Made by a program: the position numbers and the translations under genes. DNA of 64,000 nt from Azospirillum thiophilum (GTDB lineage Bacteria; Pseudomonadota; Alphaproteobacteria; Azospirillales; Azospirillaceae): the NCBI RefSeq assembly GCF_001305595.1, contig NZ_CP012405.1:169501-233500 (forward strand). Direction: 5' to 3'. Shown here in pieces: positions 35,700 to 43,840 of the stretch. The first letter of the stretch is position 1, and every line of letters begins with the position of its first letter. Below the pieces are notes generated by a model that made no database searches, was not told the DNA's origin, and saw only the letters and a list, made by a program, of their open reading frames with translations.

Positions 35700-36092
35700 T
35701 TGTTTCCTCCCATTTTTAAAGGGGTGGTCGGTTGTCCCGGTGGAGGTGCGGCGACGAGGGTCGGTTCTTCAGAGGGCGTGTTCCCTCCATGAGTGAGGCC
35801 CGACGTCGATCCGGTCGGCGTCGGGGCATCGGTTCCTGATAGTCCGCATCCAAACTTCTGCAGCATCGCAGGCACCCCGGTTATCGATGCCGGAGCCAGA
35901 TCCTTGGCGAGGTTCTAAACAGACCCGCACTATGTTGGTGATGCTGACATTCAGTTTGATCAAATAAATATAAGCTGTGAAGATTATTTTCCGCTATCGT
36001 TCAAAAGTTTTCAAAAGAAGCGAAATAGCGGATATGTTGAAACAAATGGGGTAATCCGTACGGATGAAAAAGCCGCGCTTCCGGTCGGCATG
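35700..36092. promoter_or_regulatory. xoxF upstream region with inverted and direct repeats
   Basis: No gene is seen here. The stretch near 35940-36050 is AT-rich against its surroundings. CCGCTAT at 35991-35997 is mirrored by ATAGCGG at 36025-36031. Between them TTCAAAAG occurs at 36000-36007 and 36010-36017, one helical turn apart. These lie about 300 bp upstream of xoxF and are candidate sites for its transcriptional control. A palindrome ATCCGTACGGAT follows at 36054-36065. Confidence 0.45.
36047..36065. repeat. 19-bp element TGGGGTAATCCGtaCGGAT, copy 1
   Basis: This element contains a perfect palindrome (ATCCGTACGGAT). It recurs at 57227-57245 with 17 of 19 bases identical. Both copies are intergenic and close to the 3' end of a leftward gene. 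Confidence 0.45.
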
Positions 36093-36911
36093 TCAGGATT
36101 GTTCCGTCGGTCCGCCGCGCCGGGCCCAGAAACCGCGGCCGGGATCGTAAGCGAGCACCGCGGCACCGAGGAACACCGCCAGGCAACCGGCCACCGCAAG
36201 CAATGCCGTGCCGTCGACTCGGAGATAGAGGCTGAAGCGGATCAGCTCCACCGCCTGGGTGAAGGGGTTGAAGGCGGCGATCAGGTACAGCGACGGGCTG
36301 CCCTCCTTGATGCGCCACAGCGGGTAGAGGGCGGAGGAGGCGAAGAACATCGGGAAGATCACGAAGTTCATCACGCCGGCGAAATTCTCCAGTTGCTTGA
36401 CGAAGGACGACAGCAGCAGCCCCAGTGCGCCCAGCATCAGCCCGCTGAGCAGCAGCGCCGGCAGCGCCGCGAGGTAGCCGAGCGGCGGCGGCTCCACCCC
36501 CCATAGCCAGGCGATGCCGAGGAACACATAGACCTGTGCGATCGACACCGCGACGCCGGCCAGCAGCTTGGCCATCAGCAGGTACCAGCGCGGCAGCGGG
36601 CTGACCAGCAATGTCCGCATGCTGCCCATCTCGCGGTCGTAGACCATCGACAACGAGTTCTGCATGCCGTTGAACAGCTGGATCATCGCGACCAACCCGG
36701 GAACCACATATTCGTCGTAGAGGATGTAGGTCTCATAGGGCGGGATGATCGACACGCCCAGCACCGCGCGGAAGCCGACGGCGAAGATCGCCAGCCAGAC
36801 CAGCGGCCGTACCAGCGCCGCGAAGAAGCGCTCGCGCTGATGGACGAAGCGCAGGCCCTCGCGGACGATGATGCTGCGCAGGCAATACCAGTAGGCGGCG
36901 GCACCCATCAT
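36093..36911 (-). CDS. ABC-2 permease of the PQQ-alcohol-dehydrogenase-associated transporter
   Basis: The 272-residue membrane protein has about six hydrophobic segments and the ABC-2 signature PFTQAVELIRFSLYL. It starts AYWYCLRSIIVREGLRFVHQRERF. It matches the permease regularly encoded with PQQ-dependent alcohol dehydrogenases. Its ATG overlaps the stop of the ATPase gene (ATGA). The transported compound is not known. The long reading frame that continues upstream past 36911 is antisense to other genes and is not coding. Confidence 0.88.
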   Translation of the reverse strand: MMGAAAYWYCLRSIIVREGLRFVHQRERFFAALVRPLVWLAIFAVGFRAVLGVSIIPPYETYILYDEYVVPGLVAMIQLFNGMQNSLSMVYDREMGSMRTLLVSPLPRWYLLMAKLLAGVAVSIAQVYVFLGIAWLWGVEPPPLGYLAALPALLLSGLMLGALGLLLSSFVKQLENFAGVMNFVIFPMFFASSALYPLWRIKEGSPSLYLIAAFNPFTQAVELIRFSLYLRVDGTALLAVAGCLAVFLGAAVLAYDPGRGFWARRGGPTEQS

Positions 36912-37708
36912 CGAACCTCCCGTGACGTCAGGGACGCGAAGGCGTCGGGCAGGGTCGCCGTGCCGGTGGCCGCACAGAGCGAGCGTATGGTGCCGGCGGC
37001 GTGCAGGCGTCCCTGGTGCAGCACGACGATGGTGTCGTCGGCTTCCGCCTCGTCCATCAGATGGGTGGCCCAGAGCACGGCCAGCCCCTGTTCCCGGCAA
37101 AGCGTGCGGACATGGTGCAGGATGTGCCGGCGTGCTTCGACGTCGAGGCCGACGGTCGGTTCGTCGAGCAGCAGCAGGCTCGGCCGGTGCAGCAAGGCAC
37201 GGGCGATCTCGACCCGGCGGCGTTGCCCGCCGGACAAGGTGCGGACCTTCTCGTCGGCGCGGTCGGCCAAGCCGATGCGCTCCAACTCCTCCATCGCGCG
37301 GGCTTCGCAATCGGACGGCCGCATCCCATGCAGGCCGCCGTGATAGCGCATATTCTGGCGCACGGAGAGATCGAGGTCGAGCGTCGGCTGCTGGAACACC
37401 ACGCCGATGCGCGCCAATGCGCGGGTCGGATGTCGTCGCAGGTCGAAGCCGAAGATGCGGATGGCACCGGTGCGGTTGGTGTAAAGCCGGGTGATCAGCG
37501 AGAACAAGGTCGTCTTGCCGGCGCCGTTGAGGCCGAGCAGCATGGTGAAGCCGGCCGGGGGAACCGCAAAGGATACGCGGTCCAGCGCCACGCGCTTGCC
37601 GAAGCCATGGCTGAGATCCTCCACTGCCAGGGCCGCCGGAACCGGCGCTGCCGGGTCGTCGGTGACGGGAATCGACGGAGGCTCCGCAGGCATTGCGGTT
37701 TCGTACAT
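36908..37708 (-). CDS. ABC ATPase of the PQQ-alcohol-dehydrogenase-associated transporter
   Basis: The 266-residue protein has Walker A GLNGAGKTT, Q-loop VVFQQPTLD, signature LSGGQRRRVEIARALLHRP and Walker B LLLLDEPTVGLD followed by WATHLMDEAE. The N-terminal 30 residues are Pro-rich. It powers the ABC-2 permease encoded next. The family is tied by context to PQQ-enzyme systems. The matching binding protein and beta-propeller are encoded apart from it at 42849-45097. Confidence 0.92.
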   Translation of the reverse strand: MYETAMPAEPPSIPVTDDPAAPVPAALAVEDLSHGFGKRVALDRVSFAVPPAGFTMLLGLNGAGKTTLFSLITRLYTNRTGAIRIFGFDLRRHPTRALARIGVVFQQPTLDLDLSVRQNMRYHGGLHGMRPSDCEARAMEELERIGLADRADEKVRTLSGGQRRRVEIARALLHRPSLLLLDEPTVGLDVEARRHILHHVRTLCREQGLAVLWATHLMDEAEADDTIVVLHQGRLHAAGTIRSLCAATGTATLPDAFASLTSREVR

Positions 37709-37925
37709 CCTGTCTTCCCCCACGCCGCGCCGAGGACGCAGCCACACCGTTGTCCGGAAGCGCCGTTGCAAAGATGGCCCCTTGGCGTGATTGTTGGCGG
37801 TGCGAATTAATATTCAAGCTGCTTTCGCAAGAGGGCGCGCAATCTTGACGCAGGCGGTAATCCCGAAGAGTGACGCCACCGTTTCCGCTGTGGATCGTCC
37901 CCCCTTGGTTCACAGGGGCGAGACC

Positions 37926-39044
37926 ATGCCCGGACCGGACCTGATGGTCGTGGCGCTGTCGGCACGGGCGCTGTCGGCCAGTGCCCGCCGCGGTGGGAAG
38001 CAGGTCGCCGCGATGGATTTGTTTGCCGATGCGGACACGGCTGCGATGGCCGAGCGGTGCATCGCCTTGCCGTCGCGCCGGCTGCGGATGCCCGGTCCGG
38101 CACTGCTGCGGGCATTGGCGGCGCCTGACCTGCGCGGGGTGCCGCTCGTCTATGGTGCCGGCTTCGAGGACAGGCCGGACCTGCTGGCAGCACTGGCGCG
38201 CGGCCGGCCGCTGATCGGCAACCGGGCGGAAACGGTGGCTCGGCTGAAGGATCCGCTGGGCTTTGCGGCATTGCTCGCCCGGCTGGGCGTGCCGCATCCG
38301 GAGGTCGCCGTATCGTTCCCGCGTGCGTCCGGAGAATGGCTGCTCAAGCGTGCCGGCGCCAGCGGCGGCGCCCATATCCGGCCGGCGCGCAGGCGAATGC
38401 CGGCCGGATATTATGCCCAGCGCCGCATGCCGGGGCGTCCGGTGTCCTTGCTGTTCCTTGCCGACGGCAGGCGGGCGGTGCCGGTCGGTTTCAGCCGGCA
38501 ATGGTCGGATCCGGCACCAGGGCAGCCCTATCGCTATGGGGGCGCGGTCGGTCCGCTGCTGCCCTCGCCGGCCTTCGGCGGGATCGCCGAGGCCATGGTC
38601 GATGCGGCGGCGCGGATCGCCGGGGCGGTCGGGCTGGTCGGGCTCAACAGCGCCGACTTCCTGGCCGGCCCAGCCGGCTGGTGGCTGCTGGAGATTAACC
38701 CGCGGCCGGGGGCGACGCTCGACCTGTTCGACCGTCCGCCGATGCCCAGCCTGCTGGACCTGCATCTGGCCGCCTGCGCCGGGGAACTGCCGGCCCGTCT
38801 ACCGCCCCTTGCCGGCTGCCAGGCCGCGGCCCTCGTCTATAGTCCCGTAGCGGTCGCCTTGGGGCATGAGGTCCGTTGGCCCGACTGGACCGCCGACCAC
38901 CCCCAGCTCCCGGCGCAGATCCCGGCGGGGGCTCCGCTCTGCACCGTGCTTGCCGATGCCGCCGATGCGGTGGCAGCCCGGCGCTTGGCCGGCCGGCGCA
39001 GGCGGGAACTGCTTGCGGAGCACGTCGTGGAGGAGATGGCATGA
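37926..39044 (+). CDS. ATP-grasp ligase of the H4MPT/methylofuran cluster (MfnD-like)
   Basis: The 372-residue protein shows ATP-grasp features: GNRAETVARLKDP, WLLKRAGASGGAHIR, VGLNSADFLAGPAGWWLLEINPRPGATLDL. Relatives occur only with H4MPT genes. The best-known archaeal member, MfnD, couples tyramine to glutamate in methanofuran. In bacteria the equivalent would build the glutamylated methylofuran side chain, but this is inferred. The ATG at 37926 follows GGGGCGAG. It starts a three-gene operon with 4-bp overlaps. Confidence 0.78.
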   Translation: MPGPDLMVVALSARALSASARRGGKQVAAMDLFADADTAAMAERCIALPSRRLRMPGPALLRALAAPDLRGVPLVYGAGFEDRPDLLAALARGRPLIGNRAETVARLKDPLGFAALLARLGVPHPEVAVSFPRASGEWLLKRAGASGGAHIRPARRRMPAGYYAQRRMPGRPVSLLFLADGRRAVPVGFSRQWSDPAPGQPYRYGGAVGPLLPSPAFGGIAEAMVDAAARIAGAVGLVGLNSADFLAGPAGWWLLEINPRPGATLDLFDRPPMPSLLDLHLAACAGELPARLPPLAGCQAAALVYSPVAVALGHEVRWPDWTADHPQLPAQIPAGAPLCTVLADAADAVAARRLAGRRRRELLAEHVVEEMA

Positions 39045-39961
39045 CGGGCACGATCGCCCTCTTCACCGATGGGGCCGACTGGCACGCGGCACGGTTGGAG
39101 CGTGCCATCGCGCGGCGGGGATACGAATGCCGCCGCGTTCCGTTGAACGCCTGCGGTTTCGCCGTCGGACGGACGGAATCGGGATTGCTGCTGCCGGGGT
39201 TCGGCGATGCGCTGCCGTCGGGCGCCTTGGTGCGGGTGGTCGGGCAGGGCAGCTTCGAACAGGTGACGTTGCGGCTGGGGGTGCTCCACGCGCTCGGCCG
39301 GCTGGGGGTGCCGGTCTACAACAGCGCCCGTGCCATCGAATGCTGTGTCGACAAGTGCACCACGAGTTTCCTGCTGGCCCGCGCAGGCATACCGACGCCT
39401 CCGGCCGTCGCCGTGCAGTCGCCCGAGTTGGCGCGTGCAGCCGTGGAGTCATGGCCCGATTGCGTGCTGAAGCCGCTGTTCGGCGCCCAGGGGCGCGGCC
39501 TGCGCCGTCTGTCGGGACCGGCGGACGTGCCGGAACCCGAGGCGATGGCCGGCGTCTATTACCTGCAACCCTTCGTGCCACCGTGCCGGGAAGGCGCGTG
39601 GTGCGATTGCCGCATCTTCGTGGTGGGAGGCCGCGCGGTGGCAGCGATGATCCGCCATGGCCGGAGCTGGATCACCAACATCCACCAGGGCGCCAGTTGT
39701 GAAGCACTCGCTCCGGATGGTGCCGTTGCCGATCTGGCGGTGCGAGCAGCCGCCGCAGTAGGCGCGGACTATGCCGGTGTCGACCTGATTGCCTCTCCCG
39801 GCAGTTCCGGGGGCAGTTCCGGGCAGTGGCTGGTGTTGGAGGTGAACTCGATGCCGGCTTGGCAGGGGTTGCAGACCGTCAGCGACATCGACATTGCCGA
39901 CGCGCTTGCCGGGGATTTCCTGCGCCGCGTCGATGCCGCGGCATCAGCGGGGCAGCGATGA
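39041..39961 (+). CDS. RimK-like alpha-L-glutamate ligase (MptN-like)
   Basis: The 306-residue ATP-grasp protein contains NSARAIECCVDKCTTSFLLARAGIPTPP, CVLKPLFGAQGRGLRRL and LVLEVNSMPAWQGLQ, typical of RimK-family ligases. In the H4MPT setting such enzymes add glutamate to tetrahydromethanopterin (MptN) or to methylofuran. It overlaps both neighbours by 4 bp, so the three genes are translationally coupled. Confidence 0.83.
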   Translation: MTGTIALFTDGADWHAARLERAIARRGYECRRVPLNACGFAVGRTESGLLLPGFGDALPSGALVRVVGQGSFEQVTLRLGVLHALGRLGVPVYNSARAIECCVDKCTTSFLLARAGIPTPPAVAVQSPELARAAVESWPDCVLKPLFGAQGRGLRRLSGPADVPEPEAMAGVYYLQPFVPPCREGAWCDCRIFVVGGRAVAAMIRHGRSWITNIHQGASCEALAPDGAVADLAVRAAAAVGADYAGVDLIASPGSSGGSSGQWLVLEVNSMPAWQGLQTVSDIDIADALAGDFLRRVDAAASAGQR

Positions 39962-40821
39962 CCGGGGCTGCAATGACCGCGCGCATGCTCCGGCTGTTTC
40001 CCGGGCAGCCGGAAGAGGTTGCGGTCGCCGGGGCCTATCTCTCCCATCGCCTGCATGAGTTGGGGAGCGAAGCCAGTCCCTTCGTCTATGCCAGTTTCGT
40101 CAGCAGCCTGGATGGTCGCATCGCGCTGCGCGATCCCGCCACCGGGGAGAGCCGCTTGCCGGCCGGACTGGTCAGCGACACCGACTTCCGCCTGTTCCTC
40201 GAACTCCAGGCACAGGCGGATTGCCTGATCACCCATGGCGGCTATCTGCGCGACCTTGCGGCGGGGCGCCTGGACGATGTGCTGCAAGTCGGCATGCAGA
40301 AGGCCGCAAACGGGCTCGCGCGCTGGCGGGCGGACAATGGTCTGCCGCCCCAACCGGTCGTGGTGGTCGCCAGTGCCAGCCTGGAATTTCCGATGCCGGA
40401 CTCGCTGGCGCGTCATGGACAGCGCGTTTTCATCGCCACCGGCGCCGCCGCCCCTCCCGAGCGGGTCGCGCATTGGCGCGCTGCCGGTTACGAGGTTCTG
40501 ATCGCCGGTGCCGGGCAGTCGGTGGAGGGGGCAGCGCTCTTGCGGGAATTGGACATGCGGGGGCTGCGCAGCCTCTATCTGCTTGCCGGACCTCGCATGC
40601 TCGACACCATGCTGCGCGATGGCCGGCTGTCGCGGCTGTACCTCACCACTGCGCACCGGCTACTTGGTGGGGAGAGCTTCCACAGCATGCTTGCCGGCTC
40701 CGAACTGGGGAAGGCGGGCAGGCTGCGGCTGGGCGCGTTGCACTACGATTCCGGCACGCTGGACGGCACCGGCCAATTCTTCGCCCATTTCGAGCCATGG
40801 GCACATGGGCCTGAGCTTTGA
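39958..40821 (+). CDS. RibD C-terminal-like reductase, possible dihydromethanopterin reductase
   Basis: The 287-residue protein resembles the pyrimidine reductase domain of RibD: FVYASFVSSLDGRIA, ADCLITHGGYLRDLAAG, LLRELDMRGLRSLYLLAGPRML. This domain is a relative of dihydrofolate reductase. In methylotroph clusters it is a good candidate for reducing dihydromethanopterin to H4MPT. It could alternatively serve riboflavin synthesis, but no rib gene is nearby. The ATG at 39958 overlaps the previous stop; another ATG lies at 39973. Confidence 0.77.
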   Translation: MTGAAMTARMLRLFPGQPEEVAVAGAYLSHRLHELGSEASPFVYASFVSSLDGRIALRDPATGESRLPAGLVSDTDFRLFLELQAQADCLITHGGYLRDLAAGRLDDVLQVGMQKAANGLARWRADNGLPPQPVVVVASASLEFPMPDSLARHGQRVFIATGAAAPPERVAHWRAAGYEVLIAGAGQSVEGAALLRELDMRGLRSLYLLAGPRMLDTMLRDGRLSRLYLTTAHRLLGGESFHSMLAGSELGKAGRLRLGALHYDSGTLDGTGQFFAHFEPWAHGPEL

Positions 40822-40851
40822 ATCCAGTGCATTCGATCGGCTCCGGCCGGT

Positions 40852-40894
40852 CGCACGGAACAGCACAGGCAGCGGCGGCGTCCCGTGCGGTTTT
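40852..40894 (+). terminator. Probable terminator of the ATP-grasp/RibD operon
   Basis: CGCACGG at 40852-40858 pairs with CCGTGCG at 40883-40889, and TTTT follows at 40891-40894. The loop is 24 bases, so the hairpin is weak. The position, 31 bp after the stop, is right for a terminator. Confidence 0.4.
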
Positions 40895-40982
40895 GATCCC
40901 GCCGCGGGAAGCCGCCGTCAGGTGCCGCCGTCAAACATGGCAAGCGGCACGATGTTTCACAGTGCGGCTGCTGCCGCGCCGG

Positions 40983-41063
40983 TCACAAACCCGCACATGC
41001 ATAGGCATTGATTTCAGTTCCGACCGGAATTTCGACGATCGTCGGCTTGCGCCAGCTTTTCAT
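40983..41063 (-). CDS. pqqA: PQQ precursor peptide PqqA (26 residues)
   Basis: A 26-codon gene begins with ATG at 41063 and ends with TGA at 40983-40985. The peptide opens MKSWRKPTIVEIPVG and contains E-I-N-A-Y, the E-x3-Y pair whose side chains are cross-linked to form pyrroloquinoline quinone. GGAGGAGG lies eight bases upstream. The lysine/tryptophan start and the VEIPVG before the glutamate are usual for PqqA. The tail ACAGL has a cysteine. No pqqBCDE is present in the window, so this copy stands alone beside fae and supplies the cofactor precursor for XoxF. Confidence 0.88.
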   Translation of the reverse strand: MKSWRKPTIVEIPVGTEINAYACAGL

Positions 41064-41494
41064 GTCCGTGTCCTCCTCCGTTGAACTGGGCGGTCAGGCA
41101 TCATCGCCAGGGCGGCCCGTTAGGAAACTCTACCCGCGATGCTCCGACGCAGCCATCACCCGAATGGATAGGGAAGTGAGAATTATGGCTAGTTCTTTGT
41201 GCGTTGCAAAATTATTTGCGGACCGGTTGTCGATTTGAATTAGAATAATTCAACCCATTGGGTATTGATTTGAGAGATTACATAATCATCGAATATTTTA
41301 TTTTAAAATCGATCCGAGTGACGATGCGTTGCCCGAAATTGTTGCTCCAGGAAGAAGGGTTGGGAGATGGCTGAGGGAGCGGAAGGTATTTCATCCTTTC
41401 CAATGTCCCGCATGGCCTCGTGAGACGGCTGGGAGCGAAGGCGGTGACGCCCCTGTCCGGTCATGGGGCCGGCGAAGAGGCGCCACCCGTCCGG
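41064..41494. promoter_or_regulatory. pqqA upstream AT-rich region with a palindrome
   Basis: No coding region is supported in these 431 bases. From about 41180 to 41330 the base composition drops sharply to AT-rich. TTGAATTA-GAA-TAATTCAA at 41235-41253 is a perfect 8-bp inverted repeat with a 3-base spacer, about 170 bp upstream of pqqA. It is a good candidate for a dimeric regulator site controlling pqqA. Confidence 0.5.
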
Positions 41495-42022
41495 TCATGC
41501 AGCGAACGGATGCTTGGCAATGTCCTTCTGGTTCATCAGATCCTTGGCGGTAGGATAGCCGGACACCGCGCGTTCGATGGCTTCCTTGGTGGCGCGATAG
41601 TTATAGTCCTGGATCTTGGCGTTGTCCTTGGCCTCCCAATGGATGAAGACGCCGACGCAGATGAAGATGTTGTCGATCTCGTCCTGCGGGATGGTGCCCT
41701 CGGCGACGCAGTCGGCGACGGCCTTGGCGACGCCATGCTGGGCAGGACCGAACATCTGCACCGCCTGTTCGGCACCCTTGATCGTGACCTTGTTGAACAG
41801 GATGGTTGACGGCTTGCATTGCAGGTTGGGGGCGATGACCGCCAGCAGACTGGTGAAGCCGTCCTTGTTGTTGGTCAGTGCAGTGCAGAAGGCGGTTTCC
41901 GCCGCACTTCCGCGAGGCCCCATGATCAGATCGATGTGGGCCACCTCGTTTCCGTCGCCGACGAGTGATTCGCCCACCAGCACGCGATTGATCTTCGGGG
42001 ATGACCCCTGCCACATGCCCAT
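41495..42022 (-). CDS. fae: Formaldehyde-activating enzyme Fae
   Basis: The 175-residue protein has VGESLVGDGNEVAHIDLIMGPRGSAAETAF, with the catalytic histidine at H29 by alignment with known Fae, and the conserved NLQCKPSTILFNKVTIK and MFGPAQHGVAKAVADCVAEG. It condenses formaldehyde with H4MPT to methylene-H4MPT in the cytoplasm. GGGAGAA seven bases before the ATG at 42022 fixes the start. It appears to be transcribed alone from its own upstream region. Confidence 0.97.
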   Translation of the reverse strand: MGMWQGSSPKINRVLVGESLVGDGNEVAHIDLIMGPRGSAAETAFCTALTNNKDGFTSLLAVIAPNLQCKPSTILFNKVTIKGAEQAVQMFGPAQHGVAKAVADCVAEGTIPQDEIDNIFICVGVFIHWEAKDNAKIQDYNYRATKEAIERAVSGYPTAKDLMNQKDIAKHPFAA

Positions 42023-42360
42023 CGCCGTATTCTCCCATATCTTTGAAATCAGTGGAGGACCGCCGCAGGGTGACCGCCGTGGTCCTTGCGGTCGTGCCGT
42101 CCATGTCGATCCAGAGAAAGCAGTGATCTGGACAACCGCGGCCCGGCATCGGTCACGGCAGGCATTATGCCAGTTAGTTTGTTGGCGCAACAAACTCGCA
42201 AAAGGGGTTCGGAGTAACTTGAAATCGCAGCCGCCGCCTTTCCTCTGCGCGAATACAGGCCGGGACGGCATGGCCGATCGGTCAGGATCACACCATATTC
42301 GGGCAATCTCTGTTCAGGACGGCGGCTGCGGTTGCGTCGCAGGACGAAGGTAAAGCGGCG
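42023..42360. promoter_or_regulatory. fae upstream region with a 21-bp perfect palindrome
   Basis: This 338-base gap has no gene. At 42176-42196 AGTTTGTTG-GCG-CAACAAACT forms a perfect 9-bp inverted repeat about 155 bp before the fae start. A dimeric regulator site is more likely than a terminator, because no T-tract follows on either side. Confidence 0.5.
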
Positions 42361-42738
42361 TTACTGCTGACCCTGCTTATCGGACGATCCACTCGAACCG
42401 CCCTGGGTGACCGGTTTCCCACCGATGGTGCCCTGCCGCTGCTGCTGCAACGAGCTATCGGGCAGTTGCCCTGTCGGAGTCGCGGTTCCGTCGGTGGACG
42501 AACCGGAACTGCCCTGGGGCACCGGGGTGCCGCCGATGGCGCCCTGACGCTTTCCAGGCAGGGAGTCGGGGGGCAATTGTCCGCTGGTCGCGGCCGGAGC
42601 GTTCTGGGTGCTGGTGCTGTTGGGCGAACTCGTACCGGAATTGCCCGTGGTGGATTGGGCCGAAGCCGGCAGGGTCGCGGCAGCCATGGCGGCGATTCCG
42701 CCGGCGATTCCGATGGCGAGGATGTGTTTCGTCTTCAT
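42361..42738 (-). CDS. Secreted low-complexity protein with an internal duplication
   Basis: The 125-residue protein has a signal peptide (ILAIGIAGGIAAMAAATLPASAQ) and a mature part rich in Ser, Thr, Gly, Gln and Pro. About 30 residues occur twice: GQLPPDSLPGKRQGAIGGTP and GQLPDSSLQQQRQGTIGGKP, each followed by QG and a Ser/Gly run. There are no cysteines and no metal-binding loop. I do not recognise a family. Its position between fae and the PQQ-associated beta-propeller gene suggests a periplasmic role tied to methanol oxidation. Confidence 0.68.
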   Translation of the reverse strand: MKTKHILAIGIAGGIAAMAAATLPASAQSTTGNSGTSSPNSTSTQNAPAATSGQLPPDSLPGKRQGAIGGTPVPQGSSGSSTDGTATPTGQLPDSSLQQQRQGTIGGKPVTQGGSSGSSDKQGQQ

Positions 42739-42848
42739 GATGTGGCCTCCCTGGCGACCGGGCTGCCGTCGGCGGTCGCCGGCGCGCCGGCCCGGTCACT
42801 TCCGTCAACCGGCGGTCCGGCTTGCCGGTTCCCTCTCCCCTTCTTGCG

Positions 42849-43820
42849 TCACTGCTTGACCACGACGCCCCACGGGGCGCCGCCGACCGGGATGCTCTTG
42901 ATCACCTTGTTGCGTTCCAGGTCGATGACCGACAGGTCGTTGCTGATGCCGTTGGTGGTGTAGAGCCGCTTCTCGTCGGGCGAGAAGGCGAGGTTCCAGA
43001 CACGCTGGCCGACCAGGAAATAGCGCTTCACTTCGAGGCTCGCGATGTCGATCTCGGCGATGCGGTTGGCCGGGCCCAGTGCCACGAAGGCGCGCGTTCC
43101 GTCGCGGGTCATCTGGATGCCCACCGCCTGGATGGCCTCGCGCCGGACGCCGGTGACCTCGAAGCGGATCTTCTTGATCATCTTGCGCGTCGCCGCGTCG
43201 ATGACGCTCACCGTGCCGCCGATCTCGCTGGACACCCAGACCTGCTTGCCGTCGTCGGTGAAGCGGGCGACGCGCGGCCGGCTGTCGACCAGCACGTTGC
43301 CGACGACGGCACGCTTCTCGGTGTCGATGAAATGCGCCATGTTGGTGGTTTCCGACGTGTTGACCAGGGTCTTGCCGTCGGGACTGATGCCCATCCCTTC
43401 CGGTTCGACGCCGACCTGGATGTTGCCGATCGCCTTGCGGCTCGGGATGTCGATGATCGTCACCATGTTGTCGTCCTCATTGGCGACGTAGAGCCTGGTG
43501 CCGTCGGGCGAGAGGACGAACAGTTCCGGATCGGGGCCGGACGGCAGCGCATGGACCACCTTGCCGCTGGCGATGTCCACGACGTCGACGCGGTTATCGT
43601 CGCCGACGCACACGTAGAGCTGTGTTCCGTCGGCGCTCAGCGTGATACCGCGGGGCCGGCGCCCGACCTTGATCTTGTTGGTGATCTGCAGGCTGTCGCC
43701 ATCCACGACGGCGATCTGGTTGTCCTTCTCGTTGGAGACGAAGATGGTTTCGGACGCCGCCGGCTCGGCCATCAGGGCCGGTGCGGCGAGGATCAGGATG
43801 GCATAACGAAGCAGATGCAT
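42849..43820 (-). CDS. YVTN-repeat beta-propeller protein associated with PQQ-dependent catabolism
   Basis: The 323-residue protein has a signal peptide and about seven repeats of the form SPDGTRLYVANEDDNMVTIID, which fold as a beta-propeller. This family is regularly encoded with PQQ alcohol dehydrogenases and their ABC transporter. It may bind a cofactor or assist quinoprotein assembly in the periplasm, but its role is unproven. It follows the binding-protein gene by 20 bp. Confidence 0.9.
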   Translation of the reverse strand: MHLLRYAILILAAPALMAEPAASETIFVSNEKDNQIAVVDGDSLQITNKIKVGRRPRGITLSADGTQLYVCVGDDNRVDVVDIASGKVVHALPSGPDPELFVLSPDGTRLYVANEDDNMVTIIDIPSRKAIGNIQVGVEPEGMGISPDGKTLVNTSETTNMAHFIDTEKRAVVGNVLVDSRPRVARFTDDGKQVWVSSEIGGTVSVIDAATRKMIKKIRFEVTGVRREAIQAVGIQMTRDGTRAFVALGPANRIAEIDIASLEVKRYFLVGQRVWNLAFSPDEKRLYTTNGISNDLSVIDLERNKVIKSIPVGGAPWGVVVKQ

Positions 43821-43840
43821 GGGGCGCTCCACCTTTTTTG

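Noticed and set aside
36912..38765. Extension of the ABC-2 permease to a very long protein
   Set aside because: The extra codons are antisense or out of frame to the ATPase and ATP-grasp genes. The permease domain begins at 36911.
41008..41238. Short plus-strand frame over pqqA and the AT-rich gap
   Set aside because: It has no ribosome site or recognisable sequence. The minus strand holds the recognisable PqqA peptide.
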